A stretch of 64,000 bases of DNA from Aquibacillus halophilus (GTDB taxonomy: Bacteria; Bacillota; Bacilli; Bacillales; Amphibacillaceae), in the NCBI RefSeq assembly GCF_009649745.1, contig NZ_WJNG01000006.1:1-64000 (forward strand), given 5' to 3'. Of this stretch, positions 35,896 to 44,729 are shown in pieces. The notes below the pieces were generated by a model, which saw only the letters and a list, made by a program, of their open reading frames with translations, was not told where the DNA came from and searched no databases. The stretch's first letter is position 1. Each line of letters begins with the position of its first letter. A program made the translations under genes and the position numbers.

Positions 35896-36498
35896 ATGAT
35901 GAAGCGATTAATGGATTTGGTCATCTGTTTGACTCTAATAACTGTATTGTTACTGATTTTCATAATTGTTGCTATAACTGTCAGAGTTAAACTGGGAACA
36001 CCAATACTATTTAAACAATTACGACCAGGATTGTATGGCAAGGGATTTTACTTATTTAAGTTTAGAACGATGAATAACTTAATAGATAAAAATGGATATT
36101 TAAAATCTGATCAAGACCGGTTAACAACAGTTGGAAGTTTTTTGAGGAGATACAGTTTGGATGAGATACCACAACTGTTTAATGTTTTAAAGGGTGAGAT
36201 GAGTTTGGTTGGCCCTAGACCATTATTGATGGAATACCTACCTCTCTATACGGAAGAACAAAAGATACGACACAATGTTAAGCCTGGTATAACTGGATGG
36301 GCACAAGTAAATGGACGGAATGAGATTGATTGGGAAGCAAAATTCAATTTAGATACTTGGTACGTCAAGAATCGAAATATACTTCTCGATATTAAGATTA
36401 TTTTATTAACACTTTCCAAAGTAGTTAAGAAAGAAGGGATAAATCATCAAGGTCATGTTACGATGGGAAAATTCAAAGGCTCAAAAGAAGTGATATAG
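35896..36498 (+). CDS. epsL: Initiating sugar-phosphate transferase (EpsL/PglC family)
   Basis: The 200-residue monotopic enzyme has an N-terminal hydrophobic helix (about 8-28). The family core is KFRTMNNL, LRRYSLDEIPQLFNVLKGEMSLVGPRPLL (in pieces LRRYSLDEIPQ and GEMSLVGPRP), and KPGITGWAQVNGRNEIDW. It moves the first sugar phosphate, probably diacetylbacillosamine-type, from UDP to undecaprenyl phosphate. It is contiguous with epsM (no gap) and epsN, matching the B. subtilis order. Confidence 0.92.
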   Translation: MMKRLMDLVICLTLITVLLLIFIIVAITVRVKLGTPILFKQLRPGLYGKGFYLFKFRTMNNLIDKNGYLKSDQDRLTTVGSFLRRYSLDEIPQLFNVLKGEMSLVGPRPLLMEYLPLYTEEQKIRHNVKPGITGWAQVNGRNEIDWEAKFNLDTWYVKNRNILLDIKIILLTLSKVVKKEGINHQGHVTMGKFKGSKEVI

Positions 36499-37173
36499 AT
36501 GAGAGTAGTTATTGTTGGTGATGGTGGACACAGTAAGGTTGTTCAAGAGATGGTTAATTTGAAAAACGAAAGACAAATAGTTGCTATTCTAGATGATAAA
36601 TACGGAAATAAAATTGAGGTCAACGATATAGTATTCGGTCCGTTACCTTTAATACATCACATATTAGATCATGAGATTAAAGTTATCATTGCAATCGGAA
36701 ATAACTTGATACGGAAAAAAGTAGTATCCTTATTGAATTTGAGAGCAGAACAATTTTTAACAATTATTCATTCTACGGCGGTAGTGAGTAGTACAGCAAG
36801 AGTCGGTAATGGGACAGTAATTATGCCAAATGTAGTCATTAATGCTGAGACAACCATTGGTGATCATTGCATCATTAACACGGGGGCAATTGTCGAACAT
36901 GAAAGTGTAATTAATGATTATGCTCATATCTCACCAAGTGCTACACTGACTGGAAATGTCCATGTTGGTGAAGGTGTGAATATTGGTGCAGGAGCAACTA
37001 TTATACCTGGAATAAGAGTAGATAAATGGTCGGTGATTGGTGCTGGTTCCACAGTCATAAAACATATTCCAGCAGGTTGTAAGGCTGTTGGTAGTCCTGC
37101 CAGGATTTTGAAAAATAATCAACAGGATGAACTTTACCAAGAAAAGGTGGTGGTATCTATTGACAAAGCCTAG
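36499..37173 (+). CDS. epsM: Sugar O/N-acetyltransferase, EpsM/PglD (NeuD) family
   Basis: The 224-residue protein has an N-terminal Rossmann-like sugar-nucleotide domain (VVIVGDGGHSKVVQEM) and a C-terminal left-handed beta-helix made of hexapeptide repeats (GNGTVIMPNVVINAE and onward). The catalytic His is probably in EHESVINDYAHISP. PglD-type enzymes acetylate the 4-amino group of UDP-4-amino sugars made by the EpsN-type aminotransferase, which is encoded next with 14 bases of overlap. Confidence 0.9.
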   Translation: MRVVIVGDGGHSKVVQEMVNLKNERQIVAILDDKYGNKIEVNDIVFGPLPLIHHILDHEIKVIIAIGNNLIRKKVVSLLNLRAEQFLTIIHSTAVVSSTARVGNGTVIMPNVVINAETTIGDHCIINTGAIVEHESVINDYAHISPSATLTGNVHVGEGVNIGAGATIIPGIRVDKWSVIGAGSTVIKHIPAGCKAVGSPARILKNNQQDELYQEKVVVSIDKA

Positions 37174-38350
37174 AATTTTTCTTTCTCCACCACACATGAG
37201 TGGTAAAGAAATTGATTACATCAGAGAAGCATTCAGTACAAACTGGATTGCCCCTCTAGGTCCCAATGTCGATGCATTCGAAAAAGAAATAGCGGAATAT
37301 CTAGGAGTCAAAGAAGCTGTCGCCGTTAGTTCTGGCACTGCAGCTATTCATTTGGCTCTTTCTTTATTAGAAGTTAAAAGGGGAGACAAAGTATTTTGCT
37401 CAAGTCTTACCTTTGTGGCTAGTGCTAACCCTATTCTATATCAAAATGCTCAACCGGTATTTATTGATTCAGAAGAGACTTCATGGAACATGTCACCACA
37501 GGCGCTTGAACGAGCATTAATAGAAGCAGCTATTGAAGGGGAATTGCCCAAAGCTGTTATTGTTGTGAATTTGTATGGTCAGAGTGCAAAAATGGATGAG
37601 TTAATGGCCATTTGCAATCAATATAACGTCCCAATTATTGAGGACGCAGCTGAATCTCTAGGATCAACTTATAAAGGTAAGCCAAGTGGCACATTTGGAA
37701 GATTTGGTATTTTTTCTTTTAATGGCAATAAAATAATTACAACTTCAGCAGGGGGGATGCTTGTATCTGATGATGTAGAGGCATTGAATAGAGCACGTTA
37801 TCTTGCAACCCAAGCCCGGGACCCATCAGCAAACTATCAACATAGTGTGATGGGGTTTAACTATCGGATGAGTAACATTCTTGCTGGTGTTGGCAGAGCG
37901 CAGATGGAAGTGCTAGACAACCGTGTTGAAACGAGAAGACGCATATTTGATCGGTATTATTTACAATTAGCTAATCTTCCTGGAATTAACTTAATGCCTG
38001 AAATGCTATATACAAGATCTAATCGTTGGCTTACAACATTAACAATTAATGAAGATCATTCTGGTGTTTCTGTAAAACATTTGTTGAAAGTACTAAATGA
38101 TGAAAACATCGAAGCTCGTCCAGTATGGAAACCACTCCATTTACAGCCATTGTTCAAGGATGCTAAATACTATTCCCATAAAGAAAATGAGCATGTTGCA
38201 GAACGATTGTTTGCTGAAGGATTATGTCTTCCTTCTGGTTCTGGCCTGACAGTTCAAGAGCAAAATAGGGTAATTGACTGTGTGAAAAGGACAATATCGA
38301 GCAACATCAATAGTGAAAAAACCATTTTAGAAAATACGAGGTACAGCTAA
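37160..38350 (+). CDS. epsN: PLP-dependent UDP-sugar aminotransferase (EpsN/DegT family)
   Basis: The 396-residue aminotransferase has LSPPHMSGKEIDYIREAF at its N-terminus, as in EpsN. TTG at 37160 is chosen because AAAGGTGG lies 9 bases upstream and the family starts here; an ATG at 37127 would add 11 unusual residues. VAVSSGTAAIHLAL, EDAAESLGSTY and the PLP-lysine region FSFNGNKIITTSAGG are present. It transfers an amino group to the 4-keto sugar made by EpsC. Its stop codon overlaps the next ATG by one base (TAATG). Confidence 0.92.
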   Translation: MTKPRIFLSPPHMSGKEIDYIREAFSTNWIAPLGPNVDAFEKEIAEYLGVKEAVAVSSGTAAIHLALSLLEVKRGDKVFCSSLTFVASANPILYQNAQPVFIDSEETSWNMSPQALERALIEAAIEGELPKAVIVVNLYGQSAKMDELMAICNQYNVPIIEDAAESLGSTYKGKPSGTFGRFGIFSFNGNKIITTSAGGMLVSDDVEALNRARYLATQARDPSANYQHSVMGFNYRMSNILAGVGRAQMEVLDNRVETRRRIFDRYYLQLANLPGINLMPEMLYTRSNRWLTTLTINEDHSGVSVKHLLKVLNDENIEARPVWKPLHLQPLFKDAKYYSHKENEHVAERLFAEGLCLPSGSGLTVQEQNRVIDCVKRTISSNINSEKTILENTRYS

Positions 38351-38691
38351 TGATAGGTAGCAATATTTATAGAATTCGAAAACAGAAAAGATTAACATTA
38401 TCAGAGCTAGCCGAACGTGCAAATATATCTAAATCCTATTTAAGTAATATTGAAAGAAATTTAAATCAAAACCCTTCAATCCAAATAATAGGAAGAATTG
38501 CCTCAGTATTAGATGTAAATCTTGATAAAATTCTAGGAATTGAACAGGAAAAAACAGTTTATCCGGAAACAGAGTGGATAGAGTTTGTCAATGAGCTAAA
38601 GGATTCTGGAATAAAAAAGGAACAGCTTCATGAATACAAACCGGTCATAGAGTTTGTCAGGTGGAAAAATAAGAAACAGCAAGAGAAATAA
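38350..38691 (+). CDS. SinR/SlrR-like XRE transcriptional regulator
   Basis: The 113-residue regulator has a helix-turn-helix at about 6-60 whose recognition part, SKSYLSNIERNLNQNPSIQ, is nearly the same as in SinR. A C-terminal helical hook, TEWIEFVNELKDSG, IKKEQLHEYKPVIEFVRW, matches the SinR/SinI dimerisation domain. SinR represses eps and tapA operons in B. subtilis at GTTCTYT sites. Here the gene is inside the EPS operon, with a one-base overlap to epsN, so its own level would follow EPS transcription. No sinI partner is visible in the window. Confidence 0.9.
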   Translation: MIGSNIYRIRKQKRLTLSELAERANISKSYLSNIERNLNQNPSIQIIGRIASVLDVNLDKILGIEQEKTVYPETEWIEFVNELKDSGIKKEQLHEYKPVIEFVRWKNKKQQEK

Positions 38692-38732
38692 ATAGTACAG
38701 TGACTCAGTACTCTGAATTGAAAGGGAAATAT

Positions 38733-39887
38733 ATGAATAATAAAGAAAAAATCAAAGTCCTTCACGTTACTGGTGCGATGAATCGAGCGGGAACAGAAAC
38801 GATGTTAATGAATATATTTCGGAGTATCAATCGGGACAAAGTGCAATTTGATTTTATTTCGTATGGTAGAGGCGATGCTGATTATGACGAAGAAATAAGA
38901 GATTTGGGTGGCCAGGTAATAAAACTTTCTAAACCAGACTCAGTTAAACAAATTTATAAAATTATTAAAAAGTATGGGCCATATGATGTCGTGCATTCTC
39001 ATACACTATTCCATTGTGGGATTGCTAATCTAGCAGCTCTGCTAGCTGGTGTGAAAATAAGAATTGCTCATGCGCATACAACCTTAGATAACAATAATGG
39101 CCTAGTAAGAAAACTATACATTAATACAATGCGATTGATGATTAGTACATTTTCCACCAGCTTACTAGCTTGTAGTAATGGTGCAGGAAGTTACTTATTT
39201 GGGGACAGCAAATTATCTAGTGATAAGTATGCATATTTTCCAAATATAATTGATTTTTCGAAGTTCTTACAAATTCAAAAAACTGAAGTCAAGAAATTCA
39301 AGTTGGAACAAGGACTGGGAAATAGTATAGTAATAGGTCATATCGGTAGATTCATAGAAGCAAAAAATCACCGGTTTTTATTAGAAGTAATGAAAGATGT
39401 TCTTAAGAAAGCTCCAACTAGTAAACTGTTATTGGTCGGTGATGGAGATTTAAGGAAGGATATTGAAGAGCTATCAAAACAAGAAGGTATATACGATAGC
39501 ATTAGATTTGTGGGTTTAAGAGATGACGTGTCAACGATGCTGCATAGCATGGATTTGTTTGTATTTCCATCACTATATGAAGGGTTAGGACTTGTCCTAT
39601 TAGAAGCTCAAGCTAGCGGAATTCCGTGTATTGTGTCTGAAGCAATACAACCTGAGGCAGATTTGAATATAGATCTTGTATCAACTCTCACATTGGCAGG
39701 TGGATCAAAGACTTGGGCCGCCGAAATTATAGACAGAGTCGGAAAAAAAGAAAAGGATATTAATAAGATTACTAGTGGTTTTAATAGTAGTGGTTATTCA
39801 TTACTAGGAGGAATTTCAAGGTTAATGTCTATATATAATCCAAACGAAGGAGAAACTTATGAAAAAGATGTTAGTCGCCTCCTTTGA
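38733..39887 (+). CDS. GT4 glycosyltransferase, EpsF paralogue
   Basis: The 384-residue GT-B enzyme starts KIKVLHVTGAMNRAGTETMLMN, closely like the epsF product at 31449-32567, and has HSHTLFHCGIANL and FPSLYEGLGLVLLEAQASGIP. ATG 38733 with AAAGGG 6 bases upstream is chosen over an in-frame GTG at 38700. It overlaps the next transferase gene by 29 bases. Acceptor and donor unknown. Confidence 0.86.
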   Translation: MNNKEKIKVLHVTGAMNRAGTETMLMNIFRSINRDKVQFDFISYGRGDADYDEEIRDLGGQVIKLSKPDSVKQIYKIIKKYGPYDVVHSHTLFHCGIANLAALLAGVKIRIAHAHTTLDNNNGLVRKLYINTMRLMISTFSTSLLACSNGAGSYLFGDSKLSSDKYAYFPNIIDFSKFLQIQKTEVKKFKLEQGLGNSIVIGHIGRFIEAKNHRFLLEVMKDVLKKAPTSKLLLVGDGDLRKDIEELSKQEGIYDSIRFVGLRDDVSTMLHSMDLFVFPSLYEGLGLVLLEAQASGIPCIVSEAIQPEADLNIDLVSTLTLAGGSKTWAAEIIDRVGKKEKDINKITSGFNSSGYSLLGGISRLMSIYNPNEGETYEKDVSRLL

Positions 39888-41037
39888 TATGGAAGTCGGG
39901 GGTGTAGAAAGAAGCTTAATCAGTATGTTAAATAACTTTGATTATGAAAATTACTCAATTGATTTGATGTTATATAGCCATACAGGTGAGTTTATGGATC
40001 TACTCCCTAATCAACCAGAATTACTATCAGAGTTACAGGCTTACAAAACATTTCGAATGTCGATTGGACAGATTTTCAAATCTGGTAGGCTTCCAGTAGG
40101 GATAGCAAGGTTATTAGCAAAGTATAAAGCGAGTCTAGATCAATCTTCTGAAAATGGTTATAAGCAAATGCAATATATGTGGAAGTATTCTCTACCTTTT
40201 TTACCAAAATTAGAAGGGAATTACGATGTTGCAATCAGTTATTTATGGCCACATTATTTTGTTGCTGACAAAGTTAAAGCAAAGACAAAAATAGCTTGGA
40301 TTCACACAGACTTCTCCACGGTAGAAACGGATGTCGAAATGGACCTCAACATGTGGAATAAGTATGAGTACATCGTAGCTGTTTCAGAGGAGTGTCGAAA
40401 TGCATTCATAAACAAATATCCAACTTTGGCAATGAAGGTTAAAGTAATTGAAAATATTACTTCACCAGACATTGTGCGAACATTAGCTAATGAAACCATT
40501 GACAATCCAATGGCAAGAGATCAACGTTTTAAAATCATTACTGTTGCGAGATTATCGCATGCTAAAGGAATTGATCAAGCGGTTAAGGCGTTAAGATTGT
40601 TAAAAGATAGAGGGTATCAAGATATTGCCTGGTATGTAGTTGGATATGGCGGTGATGAAAACTTAGTAAAAGAACTAATTTTTGAAAATAGTCTGCAGGA
40701 CAATTTTATTTTATTAGGTAAAAAAACAAATCCCTATCCATTCATTAAAGCTTGTGACTTATATGTTCAACCATCACGTTACGAAGGTAAAGCTGTCACG
40801 GTTGGAGAAGCACAAATCTTAGCAAAGCCTGTTCTGATTACCAATTATCCTACTGCTAAAAGCCAAGTAGATGATGGCCATGATGGATGCATTTGTGATT
40901 TATCACCAGAAGGAATTGCCAATGGAATCGAAATACTATATAACAATGAACCATTAAGAAACACTTTATCTAAGTTTTGTAAAAGTGAAAGTTACAATAA
41001 TAATGCAGAACTCGAAAAACTCTATCAATTAACTTAA
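39859..41037 (+). CDS. GT4 glycosyltransferase (paralogue group A)
   Basis: The 392-residue enzyme starts MLVASFDMEVGGVERSLISML. ISYLWPHYFVADKVKAKTKIAWIHTDF and the donor-site motif DLYVQPSRYEGKAVTVGEAQILAKP are present in the usual places. It belongs to the same paralogue group as the proteins encoded at 45731, 46938 and 48779, sharing the xxNPYPxIKxxDxYVQxSRxEG pattern. It probably adds one sugar of the repeat or of a side branch. Confidence 0.86.
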   Translation: MKKMLVASFDMEVGGVERSLISMLNNFDYENYSIDLMLYSHTGEFMDLLPNQPELLSELQAYKTFRMSIGQIFKSGRLPVGIARLLAKYKASLDQSSENGYKQMQYMWKYSLPFLPKLEGNYDVAISYLWPHYFVADKVKAKTKIAWIHTDFSTVETDVEMDLNMWNKYEYIVAVSEECRNAFINKYPTLAMKVKVIENITSPDIVRTLANETIDNPMARDQRFKIITVARLSHAKGIDQAVKALRLLKDRGYQDIAWYVVGYGGDENLVKELIFENSLQDNFILLGKKTNPYPFIKACDLYVQPSRYEGKAVTVGEAQILAKPVLITNYPTAKSQVDDGHDGCICDLSPEGIANGIEILYNNEPLRNTLSKFCKSESYNNNAELEKLYQLT

Positions 41038-41051
41038 GGGGGAACAATACA

Positions 41052-42083
41052 TTGCGATGTGGAAAAGTAAGCATTATTGTTCCTATTTATAAAGTAGAAA
41101 AATACATCCATCGTTGTATCGAAAGTATTCTACACCAAACGTATTCAAATCTTGAAATTATCCTAATAGATGACGGTTCACCCGATAATTGTGGTGAAAT
41201 AGTTGATCAATACGCTGAACAGGATGATCGTATCAAAGTATTGCATAAGAAAAATGGGGGATTATCTGACGCTAGGAATCACGGAATGAAGTTAGTTACT
41301 GGTGAATTCACTATGTTTGTCGATAGTGATGATTGGTTGGAGACATTAATGATTGAGAGACAAGTTAATTATTGTGTTAAGTATAGAGCTGATGCAGTGC
41401 AGTCAGCTTTTTATTATGCTTACGATGATCTATTGCTTTATGACAACAGGCATTATGAGCAAGGTGATAATCATATTGTTTTAGATAACAAGACACTAAT
41501 GTACGAACTAGTAATCAATGAAAAAGTGAAGAACTTTGCATGGGGAAAGCTTTACAGGACAGTACTTATTAAAGATATTCCATTTAAAGAGGCTGTTTTG
41601 TTTGAAGATGTGTTTTGGGCACATCAAGTGATGCATCATATTACCACCTATGTAATGATTCATCAACCATTGTATTACTATTATCAACGTGACGATAGTA
41701 TCGTCGCCAACTATACACCGAGAAACCTAGACATTATAAAAGGATTAAAAGAAAGACACAGTTTCCTCGAGAAATATCACAGTGATTTGAAAAACGAATC
41801 GTATAAGGTAATCACAAAGACATGCCTGATACACTACAACCTGTTGTTAATAAATTGGAAAAAAGATAAGCAAGGGGTACACAGAAAAGAGATTAGGTAC
41901 TATATCCATAACAATTATCAAGTATTAAAAGAAGCTGTAAAAGATGATAACAAACTTCTAAAACAGTTTTCGTTATTTTCAGTCCATCCAATTCTAAATA
42001 TTATGTACTTAGGGATGAAAAAAGGATTAAGAAAAATTCAATTTGGAGCAAAGCCTGCTGGGTTGGAGCGGATGAATCTATGA
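41052..42083 (+). CDS. GT2 family glycosyltransferase
   Basis: The 343-residue GT-A enzyme has VSIIVPIYKVEKYIHRCIESI, DDGSPDNCGEI, KNGGLSDARNHG and the metal-binding FVDSDDWLE. It uses a TTG start at 41052 with GGGGG 9 bases upstream. It resembles EpsH/EpsJ-type transferases of B. subtilis. It is followed at 19 bp by the glycerophosphate transferase gene. Confidence 0.87.
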   Translation: MRCGKVSIIVPIYKVEKYIHRCIESILHQTYSNLEIILIDDGSPDNCGEIVDQYAEQDDRIKVLHKKNGGLSDARNHGMKLVTGEFTMFVDSDDWLETLMIERQVNYCVKYRADAVQSAFYYAYDDLLLYDNRHYEQGDNHIVLDNKTLMYELVINEKVKNFAWGKLYRTVLIKDIPFKEAVLFEDVFWAHQVMHHITTYVMIHQPLYYYYQRDDSIVANYTPRNLDIIKGLKERHSFLEKYHSDLKNESYKVITKTCLIHYNLLLINWKKDKQGVHRKEIRYYIHNNYQVLKEAVKDDNKLLKQFSLFSVHPILNIMYLGMKKGLRKIQFGAKPAGLERMNL

Positions 42084-42102
42084 TGTTGGGAGGGACTTAG
42101 GG

Positions 42103-43284
42103 TTGAATGCCACAAATTTTATTAAAAGGTCTATTTGTTTGTTAATTATTTATCTCTTTAATTGCTTGCCAATTAAAAAAAATAAAGTATTTATGTTTAG
42201 TTATTATGGGAGTCAATATGGATGCAATCCTAAATACATCACGGATTATATACTTTCCAACTATCCTAGCAATAAATTTGACGTTGTCTGGGCTTTTAAT
42301 AATCCTAAGTCCAAGGCGATAGAAGGAATTAGAAAAGTAAAAACAATGTCAATTAGATATTTTTATGAACTATGTACAGCAAAGGTTATTCTTACAAATT
42401 TTCGAACAACTGAACTGTTTGTGAAAAGGAAGAATCAGTATTACATTCAAACCTGGCACAGTTCTTTAAGGTTAAAACATATAGAGAAAGATGCAGAGAA
42501 TATACTACCTCAGAATTATCTAAATTTGGCAAAAAAGGACTCAACAAAGGTAGATCTGTTACTTTCTGGTTGCAAGTATAGTACGGAAATATTTAAACGG
42601 TCTTTTTGGTATGATGGTGAAATTTTTGAACATGGGACTCCGAGAAACGACTTTCTTTTTCAAAGTAATTCTGAAATTAGAAATCAGATTGTAAAAAAAC
42701 TAAGTATTGGTTCTGATATCAAGATTATGTTGTATGCACCAACCTTTAGGGCAAGTGAGAGCTTGGAAGTATATGATTTAGATTACAGGCAAATATCAGA
42801 GAAATTAAAAAGCAAGTTCGGTGGTGAATGGCGTATTTTAGTAAAGCTACATCCACATTTGATATCCAAATCAAGTCAATTATTGTCTTATTTTAGTGCT
42901 ATAGATGTTACTTCTTATGATGATATTCAGGAACTATTGGTTGTTGCTGATGCCTTAATTACTGACTACTCCTCGCTAATGTTTGATTATTCGATAACGA
43001 AGCGACCTTGTTTCTTATATGTCCCTGATATCAATGAATATACAAGCAAGGAACGGAAGCTGTATTTCGAAATAGAAGAGCTACCTTTTATTAATGCAAC
43101 TAGTAATAGTGAGTTAATTCAAGAAATGGAGAGGTTTAATAATGTGAATTATCAGGAAAACTTAACACGATTTTTAGACAGTATTGGATCGTTTGAAAAT
43201 GGAGATGCCTGTAAAAATTTGCTTTATCGTATTGACAAAGTTTGCTATAGCAAGGTTAGGAGTGAAATGCTTGAAACAGTATAA
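42103..43284 (+). CDS. CDP-glycerol:glycerophosphate glycerophosphotransferase (TagF-like)
   Basis: The 393-residue protein shows the TagB/TagF polymerase-domain motifs: TWHSSLRLKHIEKDA, HGTPRNDFL, MLYAPTFRASE, KLHPHL and ALITDYSSLMFDYS. It transfers glycerol phosphate from CDP-glycerol to a glycan or teichoic-acid primer at the inner membrane face. A hydrophobic stretch at residues 8-22 may anchor it. TTG start at 42103, GGGAGGG 8 bases upstream. It overlaps tagD by 14 bases; together they suggest glycerophosphate on this polymer. Confidence 0.87.
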   Translation: MNATNFIKRSICLLIIYLFNCLPIKKNKVFMFSYYGSQYGCNPKYITDYILSNYPSNKFDVVWAFNNPKSKAIEGIRKVKTMSIRYFYELCTAKVILTNFRTTELFVKRKNQYYIQTWHSSLRLKHIEKDAENILPQNYLNLAKKDSTKVDLLLSGCKYSTEIFKRSFWYDGEIFEHGTPRNDFLFQSNSEIRNQIVKKLSIGSDIKIMLYAPTFRASESLEVYDLDYRQISEKLKSKFGGEWRILVKLHPHLISKSSQLLSYFSAIDVTSYDDIQELLVVADALITDYSSLMFDYSITKRPCFLYVPDINEYTSKERKLYFEIEELPFINATSNSELIQEMERFNNVNYQENLTRFLDSIGSFENGDACKNLLYRIDKVCYSKVRSEMLETV

Positions 43285-43696
43285 AGTTGGATATACAACC
43301 GGAGTTTTTGATTTGTTTCATGTTGGTCATTTGAATATTTTAAAGAAGGCAAAAGAACAATGCGAATATCTTATTGTAGGTGTGAGTACGGATGACCTAG
43401 TGACAGAGTACAAAAGTAAAAAACCAACCATTATATATGAAGATAGAAAAACTATTGTTGAGGGGATAAGGTATGTAGATGAAGTTGTACCTCAAATAAG
43501 TAGAAATAAATTCACAGCTTGGGAGCATTTACTATTCAACGTCATGTTTGTAGGAGACGATTGGAAAGGAAATGCTCTTTTTAATGAGCTGGAGAAACAG
43601 TTTAATGAAGTTGATGTGGATATCGTTTATTTTCCTTATACAAAGGGTGTGTCATCGACAATGGTGAAGGAGAAGATGGATAGGGTGATGAAATGA
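43271..43696 (+). CDS. tagD: Glycerol-3-phosphate cytidylyltransferase
   Basis: The 141-residue protein has the nucleotidyltransferase motifs TTGVFDLFHVGHLNIL (HxGH) and VSSTMVKEKM, plus VGDDWKGN. It makes CDP-glycerol from CTP and glycerol-3-phosphate for the TagF-like enzyme encoded just upstream. The TTG at 43271 with AGGAGTG at 43258-43264 gives the normal family length; the longer frame from 43184 would add 29 residues read from inside the upstream gene. Confidence 0.92.
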   Translation: MKQYKVGYTTGVFDLFHVGHLNILKKAKEQCEYLIVGVSTDDLVTEYKSKKPTIIYEDRKTIVEGIRYVDEVVPQISRNKFTAWEHLLFNVMFVGDDWKGNALFNELEKQFNEVDVDIVYFPYTKGVSSTMVKEKMDRVMK

Positions 43697-44682
43697 AACC
43701 AAAGATAAGTATTATTGTTCCAGTTTATAATATTGAGCAATACCTCAGGAAATGCTTGGATAGTATTCTTGCCCAAACATTCACAGATTTCGAAGTCATT
43801 ATTGTTAATGACGGATCAACAGATTCAAGTGGTGACATTTGTGATGAGTATGCTGAACTGGATAACAGAGTCAGGGTAATTCACACATATAACGGTGGAT
43901 TGAGTTCTGCTAGAAATGTTGGATTGAAGTTATCAAGAGGTGACTTTGTTGGATTTATAGATGGCGATGATTGGGTATTTAAAGACATGTATCAAACTTT
44001 ATATGAATTGTGTAACCAGACAAATAGTGATATTTCAATTTGTACTATGTACAGAGAGATTGAGGGAGAAATAGTCTATGTAGACAGAGATAATTATATT
44101 AAAGAGATGGATAATGTTGAAGCAATGAGGCAACTTTTTAAGGGGAATCTATACCGATTCGCAGTATGGAATAAGTTGTACACTAAGAAATGTTTTGAGC
44201 ACGTACAATTTCCTGAAGGAAGGATTCATGAAGATTTATTTACTACTTATAAGGTCTTTGCTAAAGCAGACAAGGTAGTATTTACTAATTATGCGGGATA
44301 TATATATGTGAAAAGAGATAGTAGTATATTAACAACAAACTATAACGAAAAAAGACTAGATGCATTTTTGGGTTGGAATGAGATAATTTCATTTATGAAT
44401 AAAAATTACTCTCAACTAGCTGAATACTATTTATCCTGTTTTGCTTATTGGGTAGTAGATAATGTTTATTATATTACATCTCAAGTTCAGAAAAGTAAGG
44501 ATAGAAAAAAGTTTCTATCAACTATTCAGAATCATGTAGAGAATCATTATAAGCACATAATAAAAAGCGCAAATTTAGATATAAAATATAAGACTCATAT
44601 AGGATTATTAAAATATGATATTAATTTACTACTGTTATCGATAAATTTTAATAAAATATTGAATAAAAGATTTAAACAATGA
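43693..44682 (+). CDS. GT2 family glycosyltransferase
   Basis: The 329-residue GT-A enzyme has ISIIVPVYNIEQYLRKCLDSI, NDGSTDSSGDICDEYA, YNGGLSSARNVG and the DxD-like FIDGDDWVF. It overlaps tagD by 4 bases and the following epsO-like frame region by 4 bases, so it is in the same transcript. It is related to the transferases at 41052-42083 and 49953-51008. The C-terminal third (LNILLLSIN and basic residues) may sit on the membrane. Confidence 0.87.
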   Translation: MKPKISIIVPVYNIEQYLRKCLDSILAQTFTDFEVIIVNDGSTDSSGDICDEYAELDNRVRVIHTYNGGLSSARNVGLKLSRGDFVGFIDGDDWVFKDMYQTLYELCNQTNSDISICTMYREIEGEIVYVDRDNYIKEMDNVEAMRQLFKGNLYRFAVWNKLYTKKCFEHVQFPEGRIHEDLFTTYKVFAKADKVVFTNYAGYIYVKRDSSILTTNYNEKRLDAFLGWNEIISFMNKNYSQLAEYYLSCFAYWVVDNVYYITSQVQKSKDRKKFLSTIQNHVENHYKHIIKSANLDIKYKTHIGLLKYDINLLLLSINFNKILNKRFKQ

Positions 44683-44729
44683 ATGCACAAGAACATGTTT
44701 CAACCAATGAGAAGAAGGAGAAAAATTTT

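Noticed and set aside
43184-43270. N-terminal extension of the glycerol-3-phosphate cytidylyltransferase
   Set aside because: The extra 29 residues are read from inside the upstream gene in another frame; TTG at 43271 with AGGAGTG gives the normal family length.
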